Source: an uncultured Sphaerochaeta sp.
Lineage (GTDB): Bacteria > Spirochaetota > Spirochaetia > Sphaerochaetales > Sphaerochaetaceae
DNA: 64,000 nucleotides
Reading direction: 5' to 3'
Assembly: GCF_963677075.1 (NCBI RefSeq)
Contig: NZ_OY781873.1
Coordinates: forward strand, 620,001 to 684,000
Below are positions 1 to 7,304 of this stretch, in pieces. Below the pieces are notes generated by a model. That model saw only the letters and a program-made list of their open reading frames with translations, had not been told where the DNA came from and ran no database searches. The position numbers were made by a program, and so were the translations under genes. How positions within the stretch are numbered: position 1 is the stretch's first letter; each line of letters begins with the position of its first letter.

Positions 1-905
1 GTCCGTGAACCCTCGATAACCGGGGTATAGGATATTCCAGGGGGAATGTCCTTTGTGAGCCTATCGGTGATAAAGAATGAGGACGGATTTGCCACAGGGC
101 TGAGCCCTTTCTCATGCATACTGAAAATACCGATTTCATCAACGGAGCCAAACCGATTCTTTGCTGCTCGAATCAACCGAATTCCACTGGAAATCTGCTC
201 AAAGTAGATTACGGTATCAACCAGATGCTCAATGACTTTTGGACCAGCCAATACCCCTTCCTTCGTCACATGCCCGATAAGAAACAACGATATTCCCAAC
301 TGTTTACAGAGACCAACCAAGGTAGTGGAACAAGACCGGATCTGGTTCACTGACCCCGCAGGGGAAGGGATCTCATCACTGGTAAGCGTCTGTAATGAAT
401 CAACAACGACTACATCAGGCTTTTCTTCACTTAAAAGACTTACCACCACTTCCACCCTGGTATCACAAAAAATGGAGATGGATGAAAGATTGAGTTCCAG
501 CCGTTGTGCACGAAGCTTAACCTGACTGGGTGACTCCTCACCAGAAATGTAGAGCACTTTTCGTCCACTTGAGCACTTCTCAAGTACCTGGAGCATTAAG
601 GTGGACTTGCCGATACCCGGCTCTCCCCCAAGGAGGATGGAAGAGCCACGCATGACTCCTCCACCGAGTACCCGGTCAAGTTCACTGATACCTGTCTCAT
701 ACCGGAACAACGGATCAATCTCAACTTCCTCCAAACTCACAGGCTTGGTGGCAGTGCTGATCACAGCACGTTTGCCATCGGAGGGTTTACTTACCGCTTC
801 CTCTTCAAAGGTGTTCCAACTTCCGCAGTCTGGACAGCGTCCCAACCATTTTGTCTCAACCCTGCCACATTGGCTACAGACGTAATGAACAGCCTTTTCT
901 TTCAC
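1..905 (-). CDS. radA: DNA repair protein RadA (3' end cut by window edge)
   Basis: RadA is a RecA-like ATPase that helps process recombination intermediates. The protein starts with a GTG codon at 905, placed by an AAGGAG ribosome site seven bases upstream. A four-cysteine zinc finger follows (C10, C13, C24, C27, pattern CxxCG...CPDCG). The Walker A motif GGEPGIGKST and the RadA-specific KNRFG motif are both present. The C-terminal Lon-like domain lies beyond the left edge. It is the last visible gene of a leftward run parA-parB-immunophilin-radA, 25 bases after the immunophilin gene, so it is probably co-transcribed with the partition genes. The identification is firm from the zinc finger plus KNRFG. 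Confidence 0.95.
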   Translation of the reverse strand, partial: MKEKAVHYVCSQCGRVETKWLGRCPDCGSWNTFEEEAVSKPSDGKRAVISTATKPVSLEEVEIDPLFRYETGISELDRVLGGGVMRGSSILLGGEPGIGKSTLMLQVLEKCSSGRKVLYISGEESPSQVKLRAQRLELNLSSISIFCDTRVEVVVSLLSEEKPDVVVVDSLQTLTSDEIPSPAGSVNQIRSCSTTLVGLCKQLGISLFLIGHVTKEGVLAGPKVIEHLVDTVIYFEQISSGIRLIRAAKNRFGSVDEIGIFSMHEKGLSPVANPSSFFITDRLTKDIPPGISYTPVIEGSR

Positions 906-930
906 TAGTATCTCCTTTTATTATATCTAA

Positions 931-1881
931 TTAAAACTTTATCAACTCCACATCGAAAATCAAATAGGAGTTTGGAGGGATAACCCCGGGATATCCCATG
1001 GTCCCGTATCCGAGTTCAGGGGGGATAATCAGGGTCCGCTGCTCACCTACGGTCATGGTCTTCAAGGCCTCGTTCCAACCTTCAATTACCTGTCCGATTG
1101 CAAACTGTGCTGGGGTCCCCCGTTGCACTGAACTATCAAAAATCCTTCCATCAAGCAAGGAGCCAGTATAGTGAACGGTTACAGTCTGGCCTTGTTTAGG
1201 GCTTTTCTTTCCTTCACCGTCCTTCTTTACTACATACCGAAGACCTGTCTCTGTCACTTTTGCATCAGGCCAACGATTCTTCAGCTCTTTCTCAAGCTTC
1301 TCTTTTTCCTTAGCTTCACGGCTCTTGTTCTTCTCCTCTGCTGCAAGTACGTACTGGGTAAAGATCTCACGAGAGACTTCGAATGCCTCAGCATCCTTTC
1401 CTACACGTACAATCTCAACACGGTTGAGCTTATCACCTTGCGCAATGGAGTTCACCACATCCATGCCTTCTACAACATGACCAAAGACGGAATGCTTACC
1501 ATCCAACCAAGGAGTCGCCACATGTGTGATAAAAAATTGGCTTCCGTTTGTTCCGGGTCCAGCGTTCGCCATGGAGAGAACACCTGGTTCGGTATGTTTC
1601 AATGAATCATCGAACTCGTCTGGAAACGTATATCCAGGACCTCCGGTCCCATTCCCTTTGGGGCATCCACCCTGAATCATAAAGTTTTCAATAACCCGGT
1701 GGAACGTGAGATTATTATAGAAAGGTTTTCCTTCCCCATTCACATTCAAAGCTCCCTCTGCAAGCCCTACAAAGTTTGCAGTGGTCATTGGAGCTTTCTT
1801 GCTCTCAAGGAATAGTGTGATCTCACCCTTACTGGTATGCAATACGGCATACAAGCCGTCTTTCAATTCTTTCTTATCCAT
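931..1881 (-). CDS. dual-family immunophilin: cyclophilin-FKBP fusion peptidyl-prolyl isomerase
   Basis: Peptidyl-prolyl cis-trans isomerase of 316 residues with two unrelated isomerase domains. Residues about 8-170 are a cyclophilin, with [13 protein letters not shown] and [10 protein letters not shown] core motifs. A charged, probably helical linker rich in Lys and Glu (about 175-210) follows. Residues about 218-316 are an FKBP, with [20 protein letters not shown] and ELGYG motifs. There is no signal peptide, so it should act in the cytoplasm. Fusions with the cyclophilin first have been reported from Treponema and Flavobacterium. The ATG is preceded by AAGGAG. The gene lies 17 bases after parB and 25 before radA, which suggests one operon, though a role in segregation or repair is only inference. 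Confidence 0.93.
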   Translation of the reverse strand: MDKKELKDGLYAVLHTSKGEITLFLESKKAPMTTANFVGLAEGALNVNGEGKPFYNNLTFHRVIENFMIQGGCPKGNGTGGPGYTFPDEFDDSLKHTEPGVLSMANAGPGTNGSQFFITHVATPWLDGKHSVFGHVVEGMDVVNSIAQGDKLNRVEIVRVGKDAEAFEVSREIFTQYVLAAEEKNKSREAKEKEKLEKELKNRWPDAKVTETGLRYVVKKDGEGKKSPKQGQTVTVHYTGSLLDGRIFDSSVQRGTPAQFAIGQVIEGWNEALKTMTVGEQRTLIIPPELGYGTMGYPGVIPPNSYLIFDVELIKF

Positions 1882-1898
1882 TGTATCTCCTTACTTTC

Positions 1899-2849
1899 TT
1901 ATAGTTCAAACAGTCCCTGATTTGGCATCAGCAACTGATACAGTCTTTCCAATTCTTCACTACTGGTAAAGGGAATCTCAATCTTTCCTTTTTCCAGTGA
2001 CCCTTTAATCTCCACCTGCGATCCTACTGCATGCAAGAACTTATCTTCGATTGCTATAATCTCTGGAGCCTTAGCCAGACTCTTCTTTGCTCGTTTCTTC
2101 TTTTGATATGCAGCTCGTTTACCCATATTGAACTGCGAAGCCAACTGTTCCGTTGCCCGTACTGAAAGATCCTTCTCCAGTACGGTACGATAGAGAATTT
2201 CCCTATCAGCAGGATTCACCACAGAAAGGATTGCTCTCGCCTGACCTGCAGTAAATTTGCCATTCAACAAATCCTGCTGCATGGAAGAGCTCAATTGTAA
2301 AAGCCGAATGCTATTACTAATGGTGGACCTATTCTTTCCCAGTCTCTTCGCCAACTCTTCTTGGGTTATCCCTGCTTCTTGAATAAGGTAAGCATACGCC
2401 TTCGCTTCTTCAATAGGGTTTAGGCTCTCCCTCTGAATATTCTCTATGAGAGAGACTTCCAATCGTTGCATCTGGGTGAAATCTTTTACCAGTACCGGCA
2501 TTCGCTCGAGTCCGGCAATTTTTGCTGCCCGGAATCTTCTCTCTCCTGCAACAATACTATACACACCGGGAGCAATCTCCTCTACCAGTATAGGCTGTAA
2601 CACACCTTCTCTTTGGATCGATTGACTCAATTCTTCCAGTGCTTCCTGGTTGAAATCCTTTCTTGGCTGGTTTGGGTTTGCACGAATTTGTTCAACAGGG
2701 ACTTCAAGAACACGTTGTCCTTTTTCTGCATCTGGTTTTGATGAGGCTAGGCCAAGGGCGGAGTCCAAAACTGAATCGAATGAATAGTCTTGCATCAAGG
2801 AACCTATTCCTTTCCCCAATCCATGTTTCTTATTGGTTTCCTGCGACAC
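1899..2849 (-). CDS. parB: chromosome partition protein ParB (Spo0J family)
   Basis: ParB binds parS sites, spreads as a CTP-dependent clamp and recruits ParA and SMC to segregate the origin. The 316-residue protein has the conserved N-terminal nuclease-like/CTPase fold with GERRFRAAKIAGL, the ENIQRESLNPIEEA segment and a helix-turn-helix (TQEELAKRLGKNRSTISN). The C-terminal part is the dimerisation domain. The start is GTG at 2849 with AAGGAGG nine bases upstream; it overlaps the end of parA by 20 bases, so translation is likely coupled. Three TTTCACGTGAAA parS sites lie about 1.2-1.5 kb away, which matches its expected target. Confidence 0.96.
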   Translation of the reverse strand: MSQETNKKHGLGKGIGSLMQDYSFDSVLDSALGLASSKPDAEKGQRVLEVPVEQIRANPNQPRKDFNQEALEELSQSIQREGVLQPILVEEIAPGVYSIVAGERRFRAAKIAGLERMPVLVKDFTQMQRLEVSLIENIQRESLNPIEEAKAYAYLIQEAGITQEELAKRLGKNRSTISNSIRLLQLSSSMQQDLLNGKFTAGQARAILSVVNPADREILYRTVLEKDLSVRATEQLASQFNMGKRAAYQKKKRAKKSLAKAPEIIAIEDKFLHAVGSQVEIKGSLEKGKIEIPFTSSEELERLYQLLMPNQGLFEL

Positions 2850-3600
2850 GTTTTGTAACCTCCTTGGCTAATGCCTTATATGCTTTTGCCCCACTGCTTG
2901 AACCATCGTATACCGTAATAGGTAGTCCATGTGAAGGAGCTTCTGCAAGTCGAATATTTCTGGGAATCATCGTCTTGAAGACCAATTGAGGGAAAAAGGA
3001 ACTCACATCTTCAACTACTTCTTTAGCCAGATTAGTGCGCTTGCTGTACATAGTAAAAAGAATTCCTAGTACTTCAAGATCAGGATTAATAGATTTCTTC
3101 ATATTCCCCACGGTTCTTGTCAACAAGCTCAACCCTTCCATTGCCAAGTATTCACACTGCATTGGAATGATCACTTTTTTGGCCCATGCCATTGCATTGA
3201 CCGTGACTAATCCTAATGAAGGAGGACAATCTGCAAGGATGTACTCCCAGGAATCCTCCAATGAAGATAAGGCTCGTTTGATAAAAAACTCTCGCTCTTC
3301 CTCTTCAACCAGCTCGATATTCAAACCAGCCATGTTGATATTGCTGGGTATAGCGTAGAGATTCTTGACTGGAGTCTGCTGAACTGCTTCCTCAGCGGGA
3401 AGCTGACCAGCTATTACCTCATATATACCAGGTTGCCTTCCATCAATGGAGGTAGCACTAGTGAGATTACCCTGGGCATCCAAGTCGATCAACAGGACCT
3501 TCTTACCCAGCCCCGCCAACGCAGCTCCCAAGTTAACTGCTGAGGTAGTTTTACCTACTCCACCTTTTTGGTTCAAAAACAGTATTGTTTGTGCACTCAT
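2830..3600 (-). CDS. parA: chromosome partition ATPase ParA (Soj)
   Basis: ParA is a Walker-type ATPase that binds DNA non-specifically and moves ParB-parS complexes. Visible motifs are the deviant Walker A KGGVGKTTSAVNL near the N-terminus, the Walker A' segment LLIDLDAQGN and the Walker B-like ILADCPPSLG. The length, 256 residues, is typical of Soj. I place the start at the ATG of MSAQTILFLNQKGG (3600). A longer frame reaching 3627 would run through a promoter: -35 GTGACA, 17-bp spacer and -10 TATAGT ending seven bases before this ATG, with no ribosome site. That predicts a leaderless mRNA. Three 27-bp tandem repeats lie directly upstream. Confidence 0.95.
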   Translation of the reverse strand: MSAQTILFLNQKGGVGKTTSAVNLGAALAGLGKKVLLIDLDAQGNLTSATSIDGRQPGIYEVIAGQLPAEEAVQQTPVKNLYAIPSNINMAGLNIELVEEEEREFFIKRALSSLEDSWEYILADCPPSLGLVTVNAMAWAKKVIIPMQCEYLAMEGLSLLTRTVGNMKKSINPDLEVLGILFTMYSKRTNLAKEVVEDVSSFFPQLVFKTMIPRNIRLAEAPSHGLPITVYDGSSSGAKAYKALAKEVTKRVAGNQ

Positions 3601-3607
3601 GCTACTC

Positions 3608-3636
3608 ACTATACGTAATAAATTCATTCATGTCAC
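3608..3636 (-). promoter_or_regulatory. parAB promoter giving a leaderless parA transcript
   Basis: On the minus strand, GTGACA (3631-3636), a 17-bp spacer and TATAGT (3608-3613) are followed by seven bases and then the parA ATG at 3600. The predicted transcript start is therefore at or within a base of the start codon. The -35 hexamer lies in the first copy of the 27-bp tandem repeat, so a protein binding the repeats could control initiation. Recognised by consensus match only. Confidence 0.6.
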
Positions 3637-3709
3637 CCAATAAGGTTGTTAACTTCATGTCACCCAATAAGGTTGTTAACTTCATGTCACCCAATAAGGT
3701 TGTTAACTT
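3631..3709. repeat. three tandem 27-bp repeats between parA and nfu
   Basis: Three near-perfect copies of a 27-bp unit occur at 3631-3657, 3658-3684 and 3685-3709 (the last is 25 bases). Each contains GTCACCCAATAAGG followed by the palindrome GTTAAC. The 27-bp period places successive copies about 2.5 helical turns apart, so alternate copies, 54 bp apart, share a DNA face. The array overlaps the -35 box of parA and touches the nfu -35 box, which points to regulatory or protein-binding DNA. It is not a CRISPR, because there are no spacers. Confidence 0.9.
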
Positions 3710-3736
3710 GACCCTTCTTCATCTGTATAGTATCTT
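3708..3736 (+). promoter_or_regulatory. candidate nfu promoter
   Basis: TTGACC (3708-3713), a 17-bp spacer and TATCTT (3731-3736) precede the NifU-like gene, whose mRNA would carry a GGAGG ribosome site. The -35 box overlaps the end of the third 27-bp repeat, so nfu and parA promoters diverge from the same repeat array. Confidence 0.5.
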
Positions 3737-3762
3737 CAAGATACCGTATGGAGGATACTTAC

Positions 3763-3993
3763 ATGATAGAAGATAAAGTCAAAAAGGCACTTGAGGACAT
3801 TCGTCCCTCTTTGCAAAATGACGGTGGAGATATCGAGTTTATCAGTTTGGTTGGCAATGATGTAACTGTTCGTCTTGTTGGCGCATGTGCTGGCTGCCCG
3901 ATGTCCCAGATGACCCTGAAAGGTGGTGTAGAACGCTACCTTCGCAACTTTGTTGATCCGAATCTAACTGTGGTAAATAGCCCAGATCTTTAG
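3763..3993 (+). CDS. NifU-like iron-sulfur cluster carrier, C-terminal domain only
   Basis: A 76-residue protein equal to the Nfu domain of NifU, which carries and delivers 4Fe-4S clusters to target proteins. It has the family core NDGGDIEF and the cluster-binding pair CAGC within GACAGCPMSQMTLKGGVE. I choose the ATG at 3763 because GGAGG sits eight bases before it; an ATG five codons earlier lies inside that ribosome site region. It is the only rightward gene among the leftward genes left of the origin and is followed by the parS-bearing non-coding stretch. Likely clients are cluster enzymes such as serine dehydratase or NrdG, but that is inference. Confidence 0.9.
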   Translation: MIEDKVKKALEDIRPSLQNDGGDIEFISLVGNDVTVRLVGACAGCPMSQMTLKGGVERYLRNFVDPNLTVVNSPDL

Positions 3994-4016
3994 AATTCAG
4001 AGAATCAAGTATGAGG

Positions 4017-4032
4017 CGTTTCACGTGAAACA
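4017..4032. promoter_or_regulatory. parS site 1
   Basis: CGTTTCACGTGAAACA matches the 16-bp parS consensus TGTTTCACGTGAAACA at 15 of 16 bases, with the mismatch at the outermost position. Confidence 0.9.
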
Positions 4033-4118
4033 TTCGCGTGGAACGTATTTTTTATACCCTGAATTATGTTTCGAAATACGCATTCTATTCGAATCAACTC
4101 TCTACCAAGATAATTGAT

Positions 4119-4134
4119 TGTTTCACGTGAAACA
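4119..4134. promoter_or_regulatory. parS site 2, perfect
   Basis: TGTTTCACGTGAAACA is a perfect parS palindrome. The symmetry extends three more bases on each side, giving a 22-bp perfect palindrome from 4116 to 4137. Confidence 0.95.
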
Positions 4135-4324
4135 ATCATAAAAAACCTCATACAATTCTTATTATTTTTAGTCGAACCACGATAACACTTCTTCTACCAA
4201 TCAAACTCCATATACAAGGAGTTCGTTCTAAGAATGTATTACAGTAAATAGCTCACTCCCCGTATTCAACTATACATACCCCTAAGATAGCCATGCCGTC
4301 CAATTACTATTTCCTTCTACTAGA

Positions 4325-4340
4325 TGTTTCACGTGAAACA
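4325..4340. promoter_or_regulatory. parS site 3, perfect
   Basis: TGTTTCACGTGAAACA is a second perfect 16-bp parS palindrome, 206 bases from site 2. Confidence 0.95.
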
Positions 4341-4680
4341 CTAGAACACTATTTGAAGTACCAAAGGATATATGCATACCGATACTATCCCCTACCCTAC
4401 CCTCTTTCTCTTCTGGATCCTCTATCTATTGAAGGTAAGCACATCCTAAGATTTGGTGCATTATTCACTCTATGTTTCATGTAATACGGGGTTGGCTTTA
4501 GTATGGCTATACTCTTCTTTTGAGTGAGTAATATTCACCTTGGTTGGTTTTTCACCTTCGATTTTTAAATGTTTTTCAAATGTACTAAAAACAGCAAATC
4601 AGAGCGCTATTTGCAGGTTATTTGGCCAATGTTTCTATATAACGATACAGATTTGTGTGGGAAATGGAGGGAAATTTTGG

Positions 4681-4716
4681 CAATAAAATAGGCTGTTTTC
4701 TCAATGGAAAACAGCC
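4681..4716 (-). terminator. intrinsic terminator after gyrA
   Basis: GGCTGTTTTC (4691-4700) and GAAAACAGCC (4707-4716) form a perfect 10-bp stem with a six-base loop. On the minus strand the stem is followed by TATTTTATTG, a modest U-rich tail. It lies about 25 bases beyond the gyrA stop. Confidence 0.8.
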
Positions 4717-4739
4717 CGATATACTACTTAACAGATGTT

Positions 4740-7289
4740 TTATTCGTTATCTGAATCGTCAGTTACCACATCATCAGATTCATCATCAACATCCTCGTCT
4801 TGTACCACTTCCTCTGGATTTGGTGCTTCAGGAATCTCTACTTCTTCCTCTTCATCTTTCTCAGTAGAAGCAATGGCTACGATGGAGTCATTTTTCCACT
4901 TCATCGATACCACACGGACTCCGGCAGCATTTCTCCCTTGTACCGAGATGGCATCACAATGAACTCTCAGTGTCTGTCCCATCATGGTGACACACACAAC
5001 ATCATTCTCATCATTCACACTCAGCACACCCACGATAAAGGTTGCCTTAGTTCCAAGACGGAAGATCTTCTGTCCTTGTGTTCCTCTACCATGCACATTG
5101 AAGCTGTCAAAGGTTACCTGTTTGCCCTGCCCATTTTCAGTAATCATGAGAATTCTATGGGAATCATCTACCTTCAACAGTCCAGCAACCTGGTCATCTC
5201 CAATCAGGCGGATACCACGAACACCACGGCTAGCTCTTCCCATTGCTCGTACATCACTTTGACGGAACCTGAGTCCTCGACCATTCTTGGTGATCAGCAT
5301 GACTTCGTCACCTTCTTCAACCAGGTCACAGCTCAGTAGTTCATCACCTTCATCAAGGAACAAGGCCCTGATACCACGAACCCTTGCATTCACGAAGTTG
5401 GACAAAGATACCTTTTTCACAACACCCTGACGGGTAGCCATCATCAGGTACTTATCTTCACTGAATTCCTTGAATGCAATGATCGAAGTGATCTTCTCGG
5501 TGGTTTCCAGCTGAAGAATATTCTTGATACTGGTCCCCTTTGCAGTTTTGGTAGCTTCAGGAATCTGGAATCCCTTGATATAGTAAGCCTTACCTGCATT
5601 ACTGACGAACATTACGTATTCATGGGTTGAGGCAACAAACATATGGTCAACGAAATCGCCGTCCTGTAGCTTGGTTGTCCTGGTTCCCTTGCCTGCGCGT
5701 CCGTGAGCATCATACTCCTCGACGGGAATTCGCTTTGCAAAGCCCTTATTGCTGATCAACACAACGACAGATTCTTCCTTGATGAAATCCTCATCTGTTG
5801 CCTGACCCAACTCTTCTCGAGCAATTCTTGTAAGTCTACGATCCTTTGGAACAAGAGAGGAGGGAAGGGAGCGAACTTCGGATTTGACAACACCCAATAT
5901 TTTCTGGTCGTCAGCAAGCAATTCCTGATAGTAGGCTATCTTCTGTTCAAGCTCTGCCAATTCATCCAATATCTTTGAAGTCTCAAGATGACTCAATCGA
6001 CCAAGTTTCATATCGATGATCGCCTGAGCCTGGATATCATCCAAACCAAAACGCTGGACAAGACGATTTGCAGCTATCGTGTTATCTTCAGACTCCTTGA
6101 TGATCTTAATTACCTCATCGATGTTATCAAGACCAATTTTCAAGCCCCTGAGGATATGTGCACGCTCTTGTGCCTTGCGCAAGTCATACTTTGTCCGCCT
6201 TGTCACCACCTCAGTTCGATGCTCAATATAATAAACCAACATCTCTTTGAGCGTGAGCAACTGAGGCCTTCCCTTCACCAGTGCGAGATTGTTTACATTG
6301 AAGTTTGACTGTAGGGCTGTTCGGCTGAACAACTGATTGAGTACCACCATCGGCTCGGATCCCATCTTCAGCTCCACCACGATCCTGATACCGTTACGGT
6401 CAGACTCGTCGCGTATTGTGCTGATCATAGGGATTGCACCATCCTTACGGAGATCGTCAATTTTCTTCACCAAATCAGCTTTGTTGACCTGGTAAGGTAT
6501 CTCGGTGAATACGATCTGGTCATGACCACGATCACTCTCCTCAATCTCATATACAGAGCGCATGACAATCTTGCCACGTCCGGTGGTAAAGGCATCCTTG
6601 ATTCCCTGCATGCCACAAATGACTCCACCTGAGGGAAAGTCAGGACCCTTGATATGTTCCATTAACTCATCAATGGTGATATCAGGGTTTTCAATGACTG
6701 CACAGATAGCATCAGAGATTTCCTGCAGGTTATGTGGAGCCATATTGGTGGCCATTCCAACTGCAATTCCACTACTTCCGTTTGCCAACAGGAAAGGGAA
6801 TGAACCAGGAAGAACCAGAGGTTCTGTCATCGAGTCATCATAGTTCGGCCCGAAATCAACCGTCTCTTTCTGGATATCCTGCAACATCTCCTCGCCGATT
6901 CGGCTCATCTTAGCCTCGGTATATCGCATTGCTGCTGCCGGGTCACCGTCAATGGAACCAAAGTTACCCTGGGGGTTTACCACCGGGTAGCGTAAGGAGA
7001 AATCCTGTGCAAGACGTACCAATGCATCATATACCGATCCATCCCCATGGGGATGGTACTTACCAAGCACATCACCAACAATACGAGCACATTTCTTATA
7101 TGAGGAGTTGGCTCTCAGGCCCATCTCATACATATCAAAGAGGATTCTTCTGTGGACCGGCTTGAGACCGTCACGTACATCAGGGAGGGCCCTGCTGACA
7201 ATGACGGACATGGCATAGTTGAGATACGAGGTTCGCATCTCCTTTGCCACGTCTACAATTATTGTCCTATTTTCGTTTACTTCTTCCAC
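4740..7289 (-). CDS. gyrA: DNA gyrase subunit A
   Basis: Breakage-reunion subunit of gyrase, 849 residues, which introduces negative supercoils with GyrB. The catalytic tyrosine is Y123 in AAMRYTEAK. The quinolone-determining region reads [13 protein letters not shown]: the position of E. coli Ser83 is Gly84 here, while the Asp87 equivalent (D88) is kept. The C-terminal wrapping domain has six-bladed propeller repeats, and its GyrA-box is degenerate (HGRAGKG rather than QRRGGKG). The tail is very acidic ([11 protein letters not shown]...DDESDD). It follows gyrB by 15 bases, so both form one transcript that ends at the hairpin downstream. The identification is certain; the resistance meaning of Gly84 is inferred. 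Confidence 0.98.
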   Translation of the reverse strand: MEEVNENRTIIVDVAKEMRTSYLNYAMSVIVSRALPDVRDGLKPVHRRILFDMYEMGLRANSSYKKCARIVGDVLGKYHPHGDGSVYDALVRLAQDFSLRYPVVNPQGNFGSIDGDPAAAMRYTEAKMSRIGEEMLQDIQKETVDFGPNYDDSMTEPLVLPGSFPFLLANGSSGIAVGMATNMAPHNLQEISDAICAVIENPDITIDELMEHIKGPDFPSGGVICGMQGIKDAFTTGRGKIVMRSVYEIEESDRGHDQIVFTEIPYQVNKADLVKKIDDLRKDGAIPMISTIRDESDRNGIRIVVELKMGSEPMVVLNQLFSRTALQSNFNVNNLALVKGRPQLLTLKEMLVYYIEHRTEVVTRRTKYDLRKAQERAHILRGLKIGLDNIDEVIKIIKESEDNTIAANRLVQRFGLDDIQAQAIIDMKLGRLSHLETSKILDELAELEQKIAYYQELLADDQKILGVVKSEVRSLPSSLVPKDRRLTRIAREELGQATDEDFIKEESVVVLISNKGFAKRIPVEEYDAHGRAGKGTRTTKLQDGDFVDHMFVASTHEYVMFVSNAGKAYYIKGFQIPEATKTAKGTSIKNILQLETTEKITSIIAFKEFSEDKYLMMATRQGVVKKVSLSNFVNARVRGIRALFLDEGDELLSCDLVEEGDEVMLITKNGRGLRFRQSDVRAMGRASRGVRGIRLIGDDQVAGLLKVDDSHRILMITENGQGKQVTFDSFNVHGRGTQGQKIFRLGTKATFIVGVLSVNDENDVVCVTMMGQTLRVHCDAISVQGRNAAGVRVVSMKWKNDSIVAIASTEKDEEEEVEIPEAPNPEEVVQDEDVDDESDDVVTDDSDNE

Positions 7290-7304
7290 GATTATGTCCT
7301 TATA

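Larger units (their letters stand above)
3994..4739. other. 746-bp non-coding centromere-like region
   Basis: No convincing gene lies between nfu and the gyrA stop. The stretch is AT-rich and contains three parS sites, the gyrA terminator and a small inverted repeat (GCAAAT at 4594-4599 with ATTTGC at 4609-4614). It is the longest non-coding stretch in the window. With three ParB sites inside 325 bp, and parAB next door, it is best read as the chromosomal centromere. A 63-codon open frame across the third parS has no ribosome site and no recognisable domain. Confidence 0.75.

Noticed and set aside
3601-3627. N-terminal extension of ParA by nine residues
   Set aside because: The stretch holds the -10 box and part of the spacer of the parA promoter, has no ribosome site, and the Soj fold starts at MSAQTILF.
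3631-3709. CRISPR-like repeats
   Set aside because: The units are directly joined with no spacers and there are no cas genes nearby.
4293-4484. 63-codon open frame across the third parS site
   Set aside because: No ribosome site or known domain; the VSRET stretch is just the translated parS palindrome.
4472-4487. TGTTTCATGTAATACG as a fourth parS
   Set aside because: Lacks the central CACGTG and about half the right arm.
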